A program made the translations under genes and the position numbers. The notes below the pieces were generated by a model. It saw only the letters and a program-made list of their open reading frames with translations, ran no database searches and had not been told where the DNA came from. From the NCBI GenBank assembly GCA_000212915.1, contig CM001167.1, positions 2,224,780 through 2,288,779 on the forward strand: DNA of 64,000 nucleotides, given 5' to 3'. Below are positions 9,793-18,984 of the stretch, in pieces. Every line of letters begins with the position of its first letter. Positions within the stretch are counted from its first letter, which is position 1. The DNA comes from Bacteroides coprosuis DSM 18011. Its GTDB lineage: Bacteria > Bacteroidota > Bacteroidia > Bacteroidales > Bacteroidaceae.

Positions 9793-10737
9793 CTATTTCA
9801 TTATTATTCTATATATCCATGCAATTATTGAAGGATAATACAGATAGCCACTGATTAACAACCTATGCGATAATTTTACTTTTGAGCATTTTATTGCATC
9901 ACAAGCATTCTCTTCAAAAAGTTTTCTACAAAAAGCTTTTTCTTCCTTTGTAAGACTTCCTTGTATACATGCATTTAACAAAGGTAAGCAAAATCTCCAT
10001 TGTGATATTTTAGTAAGCAATACTTCATTTTTCTCGTAAAAAAATGCTATACGCTCTTTATAGGCGTCTACAAAATCCAACTTTAGTTTCTTCTTTTGAC
10101 TTGCAGTTATACTATTCTCATTATCATAATAATAGTAAAATTTAGACTTAGTAACCACTATTTTATCTGCTTTATAATAAAGTTTCCAAGTAGTAAAATC
10201 ATCCTCATTAACCCTTCCTACAGGCATCCTTACATTCTGCCACAACTTAGAGGAGTATAGTTTTCCACATACAATAATATTTTGCTTGTTAGAATAAAAT
10301 ATTGAATTTCCTAAATAGATTTCCACATTTCTTTTTATTTTAATGTTAGGAAAAACATCTTTTTTTCCTCGAAAATAAGAGCATTGTACTAGTTCTGCAT
10401 TGTATTGATTAGCTATATCTAACATAGTTGTTAAAGTCTCACAATGAAGATAATCATCACTATCCAAAAAAAAGACATAATCTCCATTCATTACATCAAG
10501 AGCAGCATTACGAGCACTTGACAGTCCTCCATTCGATTTATGAATAACTTTAATGCGACTATCTTGTTCAGCATATTTATCACAAATATAGGGACAATTA
10601 TCAGGTGAACCGTCGTTTACAAGGATAATTTCAAGGTTATGATAAGTCTGTTTCAGCAAACTATTTACACATCTACAGAGATACTTTTCAACATTGTAAA
10701 CTGGTACTATAATAGAAATCAATGAAGATTTTTTCAT
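9793..10737 (-). CDS. Glycosyltransferase family 2
   Basis: 314 residues. The GT-A domain begins SLISIIVPVYNVEKYLCRCV and contains ILVNDGSPDN, SNGGLSSARNAALD and the metal-binding FFLDSDDYL. The C-terminal third is less conserved and ends in a hydrophobic segment that may anchor the protein to the membrane. It is an inverting transferase adding a sugar to the growing undecaprenyl-linked repeat unit. It begins 4 bp after the stop of the next upstream gene, so it belongs to the same operon. Donor and acceptor are not predictable. Confidence 0.9.
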   Translation of the reverse strand: MKKSSLISIIVPVYNVEKYLCRCVNSLLKQTYHNLEIILVNDGSPDNCPYICDKYAEQDSRIKVIHKSNGGLSSARNAALDVMNGDYVFFLDSDDYLHCETLTTMLDIANQYNAELVQCSYFRGKKDVFPNIKIKRNVEIYLGNSIFYSNKQNIIVCGKLYSSKLWQNVRMPVGRVNEDDFTTWKLYYKADKIVVTKSKFYYYYDNENSITASQKKKLKLDFVDAYKERIAFFYEKNEVLLTKISQWRFCLPLLNACIQGSLTKEEKAFCRKLFEENACDAIKCSKVKLSHRLLISGYLYYPSIIAWIYRIIMK

Positions 10738-10741
10738 ATCT

Positions 10742-12025
10742 TTAATAGTTATTTATTATATTTTTAAATATTTCGGATAACTGCTTATGCACAGCTTTGC
10801 GACTATGATTTTTCTTAGCACAATCCATAGCTTTTTGAGTATATTCTAATATTATTTGAGGATTAGCTAGCAATTCTCTTAGTTTGGGCTCAATTCTATC
10901 ATAAGATGGAATACAAATCCCTGCATCTTGTTCGGAGAGATATTCATAACCTGTTTGTTTCTCCCAACATATAGCCATGACAGCACATCCAGAGGATAAT
11001 AAATCTATAATTTTTGTCGAGAACGAGTACTTAGTAGCTAGCATATTTACTCGATCAAACGATTCTACATGCAATGCTATATCTGCATGATTATATATTT
11101 TCACAAGTTGATCTGGAGTTACTCCTCCCTTCACATATACAGAGTTTTCTTCACTGAGAACTTTTCGCTGCTTTTTAGTTAATTTGTCCATAGTATAGAT
11201 ATATAATCTTATTTTTTCACCTTCTTGATTAATCTTTTTTATCGCTTTTCCAATAGCCGCTAATGTTTTCCACCTATTACAATATAACCTACCAGCATAA
11301 ACTACCTTAATAGGCATATCAATTGAAGACTTATTATGATTACTTATATAAGAAGAACACTTAAATAAGACTGATGTAGAAAGTTTATATTTTTGACTAT
11401 AGAGCAATGTCTGTCTTTTAGAATGAGCAAAATAATGAGAATATATAGCTACGTTCTTCTCAAACATCTTAGTGATGAAATAACGGCGAATCCAAAAGAA
11501 AGGAGATAAAGAAAAACAATCATAACCAATTTCATTATCGCCTGTAAAGGGTACAATAGGTTTTCCACATAAACGATAAATAATCTTCTCTAAGCGTAAA
11601 AATTTTGGACTAACTTTGCGAGGAGAAAAAACAATATCGGGCTTAAAATCATCAATAAATGACTTCAAAGCCTCCTCATTATATCTACCCATACACCAAA
11701 TAGCGTCACGTAACATCATCATTGGTGTATGTATTATAATTGATATTTTTTTTAAATAATGATATATCCCTTGGTGTTGTGCCACCATTTCCGAACAAGA
11801 ACTATCATTATTTGTAATGCGGCCTGCTCGTTTACCAACAAGTGAGATAAACATATCTTTATCTGTCACTTGAAAATAACGATTACATATCTTATTATTA
11901 GGTAGACCAGGACTTAAATACACAGTAGCATACTCAGCATTAAATCCTGTAAACCAATTAGTTAAAACCCCATTACCAAAAACATAATCATTCCAAACCT
12001 CATCTACTAATATTAATATCCTCAC
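10742..12025 (-). CDS. Putative GT-B glycosyltransferase
   Basis: 427 residues. The N-terminal half is divergent; the C-terminal half has the group-1 transferase layout with KVVYAGRLYCNRWKTLAAIG, a VKGGVTPDQLVKIYNHADI segment and a donor-site loop near STKIIDLLSSGCAVMAI. The usual E-x7-E is not obvious, so it is a divergent member. It overlaps the following GT4 gene by 26 bp, an unusually long overlap that suggests coupled translation. The function is inferred from fold-like pattern and neighbours only. Confidence 0.7.
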   Translation of the reverse strand: MRILILVDEVWNDYVFGNGVLTNWFTGFNAEYATVYLSPGLPNNKICNRYFQVTDKDMFISLVGKRAGRITNNDSSCSEMVAQHQGIYHYLKKISIIIHTPMMMLRDAIWCMGRYNEEALKSFIDDFKPDIVFSPRKVSPKFLRLEKIIYRLCGKPIVPFTGDNEIGYDCFSLSPFFWIRRYFITKMFEKNVAIYSHYFAHSKRQTLLYSQKYKLSTSVLFKCSSYISNHNKSSIDMPIKVVYAGRLYCNRWKTLAAIGKAIKKINQEGEKIRLYIYTMDKLTKKQRKVLSEENSVYVKGGVTPDQLVKIYNHADIALHVESFDRVNMLATKYSFSTKIIDLLSSGCAVMAICWEKQTGYEYLSEQDAGICIPSYDRIEPKLRELLANPQIILEYTQKAMDCAKKNHSRKAVHKQLSEIFKNIINNY

Positions 12026-13247
12026 TTTTATAAACTTTTATATAACATTTTAAATAACCTTCTACCATACGATCTACAGAGTAAAGATAGTGAGACTTCT
12101 CAATATTTATAGTGTTAATCTTTTTGTATTTTATCATCTCAATGATAGCATCATGTAACAGTTTTACATTTGCATAATCTACAAATCGGCTATATTCTTT
12201 TATTGAAATAGTTTCAGGAGCACCTGCTTTAAATCCCACTACAGGTGTGCCACAGCAAAGAGATTCTGCACACACCATCGAAAAGGTCTCTCTTTCACTC
12301 GTAAGCAATGTCAAATTAGCCATGGTGTAGTAATCAGCAAGCTCACGTTGATCTTTAGTAAATGCTACAGGAATAACATTCTCAGGTAGATTACTCGTAT
12401 CACCTCTATACCCAACAATTATAATCTTGGCTTCAGGTAAAGATTCTTTGATTTCTTTTGCAATCTCTAGCACATATTTACCTCCTTTTATTGGAGAAAA
12501 AAAGTTTGGTGTAACATGCAAAAGAATGGGCTGACTTTCAGTAAGCTGATGTTTTTCAAGTAAATAGTCATAGTTTCGAGGTGAAAACACATCAGTATTG
12601 AGTCCATTACCCACAACGAAACTTTGATTACTTTTGAAAAAAGGTGAATCACTAATACGATCAACAAGCCATGGTGAAACACCTGTAATTATAAGTTTAC
12701 CAAAACCAGAGTAAGCCTTCTGTAAATGCATCCAATATCTATGTGTTTTTTGTGGAACAAACGAATACGGTAACATTGAATAACTCTTGCCTATTTGTTC
12801 ACAATCATTACACCCTATTTTCCATTTTTCACAAGAGAGCGCATGTCCACATCCACCTGTATAGAGAAACTCAGCATGGTTAGATATTACTGTTGCTATA
12901 TTGTTTTCTTTCAGGAAAGATATTGTTTCAGCTACATTAATACTATTAGCATTCACGCAATGTAAATTTACTACATCAGGCTTCCATTCCTTTATTACAG
13001 AAAATAGGTGATGTGTACTAATGGGTGCACATTCATAACCCCGACCAGTAAATTTACTGCATAACGATTGTATTTTTTGCACAAAAGGCGAAGCTAAAAG
13101 TGTAGCATAATCAGAATTATGCTGTTTCCCACGACCAAAACATAACTTCACTTCATGCCCATGCTCGATCAAACCTCTACACAAATCAAGCATTATCTTT
13201 CCCGTACTACCAAATCCAAACACACAGTTTACCAATAATATTTTCAT
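12000..13247 (-). CDS. Glycosyltransferase family 4
   Basis: 415 residues. The start MKILLVNCVFGFGSTGKIML is the typical N-terminal acceptor-domain motif. GNGLNTDVFSPRNYD marks the linker, and SERETFSMVCAESLCCGTP with PVVGFKAGAPETI holds the retaining-enzyme E-x7-E donor motif. A Cys-rich patch (GGCGHALSCEKWKIGCNDC) in the N-terminal half, CxxxC/CxxC-like, is often seen in WcaL-like capsule transferases of Bacteroidota. It lies 14 bp from the polymerase gene and overlaps the next transferase by 26 bp. Sugar specificity is unknown. Confidence 0.9.
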   Translation of the reverse strand: MKILLVNCVFGFGSTGKIMLDLCRGLIEHGHEVKLCFGRGKQHNSDYATLLASPFVQKIQSLCSKFTGRGYECAPISTHHLFSVIKEWKPDVVNLHCVNANSINVAETISFLKENNIATVISNHAEFLYTGGCGHALSCEKWKIGCNDCEQIGKSYSMLPYSFVPQKTHRYWMHLQKAYSGFGKLIITGVSPWLVDRISDSPFFKSNQSFVVGNGLNTDVFSPRNYDYLLEKHQLTESQPILLHVTPNFFSPIKGGKYVLEIAKEIKESLPEAKIIIVGYRGDTSNLPENVIPVAFTKDQRELADYYTMANLTLLTSERETFSMVCAESLCCGTPVVGFKAGAPETISIKEYSRFVDYANVKLLHDAIIEMIKYKKINTINIEKSHYLYSVDRMVEGYLKCYIKVYKSEDINISR

Positions 13248-13261
13248 AATAATAGAGTTAG

Positions 13262-14332
13262 TTATATAAGATTTAATTTTCTTGCATCAGGATTGTGTTC
13301 CCAATAATCTTCCCAGTAAAAAACATATGGATGAGTACGTACACCTGCTTGTTTAGAAAGATATGTAAAGTTTAGCAGCCCAAAACAAATTAAAGAAAAC
13401 ACAAACACCTGAGCATTAATGCTTTTGACTTTAAAAAGATTCGGAATGAGAAGAATTGAAAAGAAGGTAAAATAAATTATTATTCTAAAAAAAGCAGGAT
13501 TTAACTTTGCAATAGGAGTTAGCACAATTGAAAATAAAATAAATAATAACCAAGTTTTATTTGATGAATCCATCTTATTATAGTAATAAATACTAAAAAT
13601 AGCTATTAAGAAATTAAGAATTGTTCTAAAGACACCTCCTGTGTCTTGTGCTTCATATTTTTTATCAAAGAATATTTCAACATAAGGAAACATTAATGGA
13701 GATATAGCAACTAGTCCAATCATACTTACTGTTAAAACAACGTATAGCTTTTTATTTAAATCAAGCTTAATAAGCCAATAAACAGGTAAAATAACAATAG
13801 CTGAACTATGAAATAAAATAGCTAAACCAATTAAAATAAAATAAGGAATTATTTTTCTTTGAATAGCAAAATATACAGCGAAAACAAAAAATGATAATGC
13901 AAAACAATGCCGCATAGTCGTATTAAATATAAAAAAGCCATTTACAAAAAATAAAAAATAACTTAGAAATGCATTCTCAGAGTATTTATATATAATAAAA
14001 GACGTAGCTAAAACATAGAATACAGCACTAATAAGTAGCAACACTCGAAAATCTATTTCGAACGTTTTCATCCAATATATCATTGTATAAAAACCTATCT
14101 CATTTGAGATTTTAAAATCTTCCAAACCATGATAATAACCTTCATTTGTGATGTTATCATATATAAAACGATAATTTTGAGTATCAGTACCTACATAGTC
14201 GTTTCGTAGAACTAATAATAAAATTATTAGTATTGAACAAAAAATACAGAATTTTTTTTTGTTATATAAACCTTTATTCTTATATATCTCATTCAGTATA
14301 AAAATAACTATAAAAACAATAACATAAGTCAT
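13262..14332 (-). CDS. wzy: EpsG-family polysaccharide polymerase (Wzy-like)
   Basis: 356 residues with around ten membrane segments and a large outside loop. The segment VLRNDYVGTDTQNYR is the EpsG-family signature, and MRHCFALSFFVFAVYFAI is the conserved following helix. EpsG/Wzy proteins polymerise flipped repeat units on the periplasmic face. It is the only polymerase candidate in the window, and a Wzx flippase lies at the start of the locus, so the capsule probably follows the Wzx/Wzy-dependent route. Base composition is even more AT-rich than its neighbours, as is usual for polymerases. Confidence 0.82.
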   Translation of the reverse strand: MTYVIVFIVIFILNEIYKNKGLYNKKKFCIFCSILIILLLVLRNDYVGTDTQNYRFIYDNITNEGYYHGLEDFKISNEIGFYTMIYWMKTFEIDFRVLLLISAVFYVLATSFIIYKYSENAFLSYFLFFVNGFFIFNTTMRHCFALSFFVFAVYFAIQRKIIPYFILIGLAILFHSSAIVILPVYWLIKLDLNKKLYVVLTVSMIGLVAISPLMFPYVEIFFDKKYEAQDTGGVFRTILNFLIAIFSIYYYNKMDSSNKTWLLFILFSIVLTPIAKLNPAFFRIIIYFTFFSILLIPNLFKVKSINAQVFVFSLICFGLLNFTYLSKQAGVRTHPYVFYWEDYWEHNPDARKLNLI

Positions 14333-14362
14333 AATTTTATTATTAAAAAAGATTATATATTC

Positions 14363-15403
14363 TCATTTCTGAGATTTAAATATATATTTCAAAAAGACAC
14401 GTCGCCATATAACTATTCTTATCTGATCAATTAGCACTGCTATTATTGCTATAAAAGAAATAAACACCAACAATATTGTTAAGCACAAAAATCCATCAAA
14501 TTGATTGTAGATTATTTTCACATATCGTACAAAGTAGTTCTGCAATATATTAGGATTTGAATGCAATAAAAAAACAGCGAAGCTAGATGCTGCAAACCAA
14601 TTAATTACTCTGCTTTTTACACATAAGCTATTGAAAAATAATAATAAACTGAGCACGGATAAAATAACTATAGGATTAATATATGAATACATTCTTGCTG
14701 ATATAACTATAAAATCAAAGTATATTCCTCCAAAACTAATAAAAGATAATATAAAAGAAAAAAACAAGTATATTAATATATAAAAAAAGGAAGGCATATT
14801 TGTCATTTGTGATTCATGTATTCGTACATAACGAGCCAACAAATATAACCCAATAAACGATATCGTAGAGTAACCCATTTCAAAAAACACTGCAGCGTTT
14901 GAAATCCAACCATAAATTGTTTGAAAGATAAAAAATGCGACTAAAACATTTCTAAAAGTTAATTTATCAGCTTTCTCTACAAATGAATTAAGAACAGGAG
15001 ATAATAAATAAAGTCCTATATAAGCTTTAATAAACCAATTGCTTTTAGTCAAAACCAAACACTCGGCTAATCCTTTAATGCTTAAATCTCTTATCCCAAT
15101 TATTACTACTACAACATATATTCCTATAAGAAAAAAGAGGCATTGAAATACAAAATTACTAAAACCTCGCATGCTCGATTTTATTCCAAACCATCCAGAA
15201 ATAAGTATAAACACATCAACACAAACAATAGACATTGATTCGAAGATAATACGTGCAGCAGCATTATCAAAATGTTCTGAACAATTAATAGTAGATGGTG
15301 TGCCTATTGCGAAAAAATTAGCATGAACTGCTAAGACCATCATCATGGCAATGAATCTAAGTAGTTCGATATTCGACTCACGTTTATTTTTGCGTATTTG
15401 CAT
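14363..15403 (-). CDS. Acyltransferase 3 family membrane protein
   Basis: 346 residues, about ten membrane segments. RESNIELLRFIAMMMVLAVH contains the conserved family Arg and His. It is only distantly similar to the other acyltransferase-3 protein at 7,902-8,969, so the capsule probably has two separate O-acyl decorations. It precedes the polymerase gene by 30 bp. A long AT-rich gap lies upstream. Confidence 0.87.
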   Translation of the reverse strand: MQIRKNKRESNIELLRFIAMMMVLAVHANFFAIGTPSTINCSEHFDNAAARIIFESMSIVCVDVFILISGWFGIKSSMRGFSNFVFQCLFFLIGIYVVVVIIGIRDLSIKGLAECLVLTKSNWFIKAYIGLYLLSPVLNSFVEKADKLTFRNVLVAFFIFQTIYGWISNAAVFFEMGYSTISFIGLYLLARYVRIHESQMTNMPSFFYILIYLFFSFILSFISFGGIYFDFIVISARMYSYINPIVILSVLSLLLFFNSLCVKSRVINWFAASSFAVFLLHSNPNILQNYFVRYVKIIYNQFDGFLCLTILLVFISFIAIIAVLIDQIRIVIWRRVFLKYIFKSQK

Positions 15404-15889
15404 TATAATATTTTATTTTAACTTCATCAGAAAATTTCATATAATCAGATTGAGAATAATATTCTACTTGATATATTTTTTAATACTATTATTTGTATTT
15501 TAAAACAGTAAATATTTACTTAATATCTGTTTATAGAGTTACTTTATTTACATTATTAATTATAATATAACTTATATACTTTTTCCTATTTACAGTTTTT
15601 GTATCAACTACATTTTTATGATTTATCATGTATTTAAATCATTGTCATTTTCTTCGTTAATAGTCATATTAAAAAACTCCGACAATCTTCGGCAACTATT
15701 TTTTACAAAACTCATAAATGACACACCAAATTCTTCAATTAGACACATTTAAAAGAGTACAGTTAGTAGCATTAATAGTAGTTTTATTAAAACTATAATA
15801 ATCAGCTATGACAACTATTAGAATTATTTATATCCCACATTTAATATGATTCTTTATTTTAAAATCAGATAGTTAGGTTTGAAAATTAG
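15404..15889. other. 486-bp AT-rich gap within the capsule locus
   Basis: No credible open frame, RNA gene or strong hairpin was found. The gap separates the UDP-L-amino-sugar module from the acyltransferase/polymerase block. It could hold a weak internal promoter, but I found no TTTG/TAnnTTTG pair with the right spacing on the minus strand. Confidence 0.5.
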
Positions 15890-17014
15890 TTACCTTCTCC
15901 AAATCATCTTATTAACAATTCCTGTATAACTCTGAATAAGCTTCACCACCTTAGTAGATACATTTGCATCATCATATGCTGGTACTGTAAGTCCAACATC
16001 ACCATTTCTATGCATTTCTACAGCAAGATCTACCGCTTGTAGCACTTGCTCTGTAGAAATACAGCCTATCGTAAATACACCTTTATCCATAGCTTCAGGC
16101 CGTTCAGTACTTGTACGAATTGAAACAGCTGGAAACTTAAAGTAACTACCTTCTTCTGGAACAGTTCCACTGTCAGAAACTACACAAAAAGCATGCTGTT
16201 GTAGCTGATTGTAATCGTGAAAGCCCAAAGGTTGATGCTGAATCACTCGCGAATCAAATTTAAAGCCTCTCTTATCTATAAATTTCTTACTTCGCGGATG
16301 ACAAGAGTATAAAATAGGCATATTATATCTTTCTGCCATAGCATTGACTGCATTCATAAGACTCAAAAAGTTTTCTTCTATATCTATGTTCTCCTCACGG
16401 TGAGCACTAAGTAATATATACTTTTTCTTTTTTAATCCTAACTCTTCAAGCACCTTACTAGCATTAATTTGCTCAATATTTCCATCGAGAACCTCACGCA
16501 TTGGGGAACCTACCACGTAGGTATATTCTGGTTTTACACCTGTGTCAATAATATAACGCCGTGCATGCTCACTGTAACATAAATTCACATCGCTAGTAAC
16601 ATCCACAATACGTCTAATAACCTCCTCTGGAAGATTTTCATCTTTGCAACGATTACCTGCCTCCATATGAAAAATTGGAATTTTCAACCGCTTAGCCGAA
16701 ATAATTGAAAGACAAGAGTTAGTATCTCCTAATACAATAACTGCATCAGGCTTTATCTTTACCATCAGTTCATAACTTTTGGTTATTACATTACCCATTG
16801 TTTGACCAATGTTTTCACCAACTACTCCTAAATAATGATTCGGTTCTCGTAATCCTAAATCCTTAAAGAACACCTCATTGAGTGTATAATCATAGTTTTG
16901 ACCTGTATGTACTAATATATGATCAAAGTATTTATCAGCCTTTTTAATAATAGCGGACATTTTTATTATCTCTGGACGTGTTCCTAGAATTGTCATCAAT
17001 TTAAGTTTACCCAT
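15890..17014 (-). CDS. UDP-N-acetylglucosamine 2-epimerase family (FnlC/QnlC/WbjD type)
   Basis: 374 residues. LMTILGTRPEIIKMSAII, the HTGQNYDYTLNEVFFKDLG segment, HMEAGNRCKDENLPEE, LSAHREENID and SDSGTVPEEGSYFKFP are the motifs of this non-hydrolysing 2-epimerase family. Because it follows a 4,6-dehydratase/5-epimerase and a reductase within 6-7 bp gaps, the likely reaction is the last step of UDP-L-FucNAc or UDP-L-QuiNAc synthesis. A role in plain UDP-ManNAc formation is less likely. The HMEAGNRC variant of the family's HxEAG motif fits this subgroup. Confidence 0.88.
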   Translation of the reverse strand: MGKLKLMTILGTRPEIIKMSAIIKKADKYFDHILVHTGQNYDYTLNEVFFKDLGLREPNHYLGVVGENIGQTMGNVITKSYELMVKIKPDAVIVLGDTNSCLSIISAKRLKIPIFHMEAGNRCKDENLPEEVIRRIVDVTSDVNLCYSEHARRYIIDTGVKPEYTYVVGSPMREVLDGNIEQINASKVLEELGLKKKKYILLSAHREENIDIEENFLSLMNAVNAMAERYNMPILYSCHPRSKKFIDKRGFKFDSRVIQHQPLGFHDYNQLQQHAFCVVSDSGTVPEEGSYFKFPAVSIRTSTERPEAMDKGVFTIGCISTEQVLQAVDLAVEMHRNGDVGLTVPAYDDANVSTKVVKLIQSYTGIVNKMIWRR

Positions 17015-17020
17015 AACTGC

Positions 17021-17881
17021 TTATTTATTAAAATAATGAGGATAAATCTCTTTGTGAGAGTTTACCCAATATGCCATTTCTTTTATTTGCTCTTCGTATG
17101 ATGGAACAACAAACGAAAAGTCTGTTCGTTTATGATATAGAGTCTTATCCAATTGTAACTTGTTGCTAGGAGTTATTTCAACTTTACCATCTCGAAAATA
17201 CTTATTAAATAGACTACATAAATCATATTTATTTATACTCTCATTATTTACAAGATTATAAAGTCCAGTAAGATTCTCTTTTAGAGCTTGTTCCATAGCT
17301 TTAGCAAGAGTATAAGTAGTAACTCCAGTCCAAATAGCACCAACAAATCCATTTATAGGTCCTTCTTGTTTCATAAACCAATTGAAAAGACCTATTCCCG
17401 AAGACTTAATATCAGGTCCTACAATAGAGTTACGGAAGGTAAGGTCTTTGGTTGTATCAATTTCACCGATTGCCTTAGAACGGTCATAAAACGTAACTCC
17501 GTTCGGTAGTGTTTCCTCATAATAAGGTCCATCATTGCCTGCAAATACACAATCCGTAGACATATGTATAATACGTGTACTCATATTATGAGTTATCTCC
17601 GTAAGATAATGAGGGAGGTATCCATTAAGTAAAACAGCCATTGCCTTATTTTGATCAGCATATTGATTAAGAAGTCCAATGCAGTTAATAACTACATCAT
17701 AGTTTCCTTTATCTATTATATTCTTAATGAGCAACATATCAGAAGCATCTCCTATAATAGTGCGATCTAATAAATGTGATTTTTGACGTGCAAAACCCGT
17801 AACATTATATCCCTGCTCCTTAAAATATAGCGAAATAATATGCCCAGCCATTCCATTACAACCTAAAACTAATATTTTCAT
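17021..17881 (-). CDS. RmlD-like SDR reductase of a UDP-L-amino-sugar pathway
   Basis: 286 residues. MKILVLGCNGMAGHIISLYF is the GxxGxxG nucleotide site; STDCVFAGNDGPYYE and the YDRSKAIGE active-site YxxxK are RmlD-like. The staphylococcal/Pseudomonas CapF/WbjC enzymes for UDP-L-FucNAc are about 370 residues with a C-terminal cupin domain, and no such domain is present here. The short RmlD-like form is the one described for the UDP-L-QuiNAc route (WbvR/QnlB). The product is therefore either UDP-L-QuiNAc or UDP-L-FucNAc, reduced at C4 before 2-epimerisation. It is tightly placed between the dehydratase and epimerase genes. Confidence 0.82.
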   Translation of the reverse strand: MKILVLGCNGMAGHIISLYFKEQGYNVTGFARQKSHLLDRTIIGDASDMLLIKNIIDKGNYDVVINCIGLLNQYADQNKAMAVLLNGYLPHYLTEITHNMSTRIIHMSTDCVFAGNDGPYYEETLPNGVTFYDRSKAIGEIDTTKDLTFRNSIVGPDIKSSGIGLFNWFMKQEGPINGFVGAIWTGVTTYTLAKAMEQALKENLTGLYNLVNNESINKYDLCSLFNKYFRDGKVEITPSNKLQLDKTLYHKRTDFSFVVPSYEEQIKEMAYWVNSHKEIYPHYFNK

Positions 17882-17887
17882 ATGCTT

Positions 17888-18979
17888 TTATTCTGAACGA
17901 TAATCACGTACTTTTGCTTTTCCTTGTAACCCTAGATCTTCACGAATAAAGTTGAGCTTTAGAAGCATTTTTTTCATTCCGTTGATATCGAGACGTTTAG
18001 TATTGTGCGAATGATACTCATCAACAAATTCTACCTTATGGTCACCTTCTGTGAAAAACTTATCATAATTCAAGTCACGGTTATCACAAGGAATACGGTA
18101 ATAGTCACCCATATCAATAGCATTTGCCATCTCTTCACGGGTCACAAGGGTTTCATAAAGTTTCTCACCATGACGAGTCCCAATAACCTTAACTTCAGTT
18201 TGACCATATTTTAAATCAATCTTCGCATACGTTTGTTTGATTGCTTCAGCAAGGACATTAAGTGTAGCAGCAGGAGCTTTTTGAACAAAAAGATCTCCAT
18301 TCTCACCATGAGTAAAAGCATAAATCACCAAATCTACAGCATCATCTAGCGTCATCATGAAACGTGTCATCTCTGGATCAGTTATAGTAATAGGTTTGCC
18401 TTCCATCATCTGTGCTACCCAAAGAGGGATAACCGAACCACGACTTGCCATTACATTACCATAGCGAGTACAACAAATTGTAGTTTTTGCATTAACTCCA
18501 AGTGCACGACCTTGAGCTATTGCTACTTTTTCCATCATTGCTTTACTAATGCCCATTGCATTGATTGGATAAGCTGCTTTATCAGTAGAAAGCACGACCA
18601 CATTTTTCACTTCATGTGCAATAGCAGAGAGCAGAACATTATTAGTCCCTTCTACGTTTGTACGAACAGCCTCCATAGGGAAAAACTCACAACTAGGTAC
18701 TTGTTTCAAAGCCGCTGCAGAAAACACATAGTCAACTCCAACCATTGCAAAATCAACGGCCTCGCGCAGACGTACATTACCAATGTAAAACTTGACTTTA
18801 TAAGCTACATTCGCATAGTTAGCCTGTAGAAAATGACGCATATCGTCCTGTTTTTTTTCATCTCGTGAGAGAATACGAATTTCTTTTATATCACTATCAA
18901 GAAAGCGGCGTAACACAGCATTCCCAAAACTACCTGTTCCACCAGTAATGAGCAGAACTTTATTTTTAAATATTGACAT
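17888..18979 (-). CDS. UDP-GlcNAc 4,6-dehydratase / 5(,3)-epimerase (FnlA/CapE/WbjB type)
   Basis: 363 residues, soluble short form without the membrane domain of PglF/WbpM. LLITGGTGSFGNAVLRRFL is the cofactor site. In the family the active site carries Met-Lys replacements of the classic Tyr-Lys; here VVLSTDKAAYPINAMGISKAMMEK shows the MxxxK form expected of CapE/FlaA1-like inverting dehydratases. The enzyme removes water from UDP-GlcNAc with C5 (and possibly C3) inversion to start UDP-L-FucNAc or UDP-L-QuiNAc synthesis. It heads the three-gene amino-sugar module, 6 bp from the reductase. Confidence 0.9.
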   Translation of the reverse strand: MSIFKNKVLLITGGTGSFGNAVLRRFLDSDIKEIRILSRDEKKQDDMRHFLQANYANVAYKVKFYIGNVRLREAVDFAMVGVDYVFSAAALKQVPSCEFFPMEAVRTNVEGTNNVLLSAIAHEVKNVVVLSTDKAAYPINAMGISKAMMEKVAIAQGRALGVNAKTTICCTRYGNVMASRGSVIPLWVAQMMEGKPITITDPEMTRFMMTLDDAVDLVIYAFTHGENGDLFVQKAPAATLNVLAEAIKQTYAKIDLKYGQTEVKVIGTRHGEKLYETLVTREEMANAIDMGDYYRIPCDNRDLNYDKFFTEGDHKVEFVDEYHSHNTKRLDINGMKKMLLKLNFIREDLGLQGKAKVRDYRSE

Positions 18980-18984
18980 GTATT

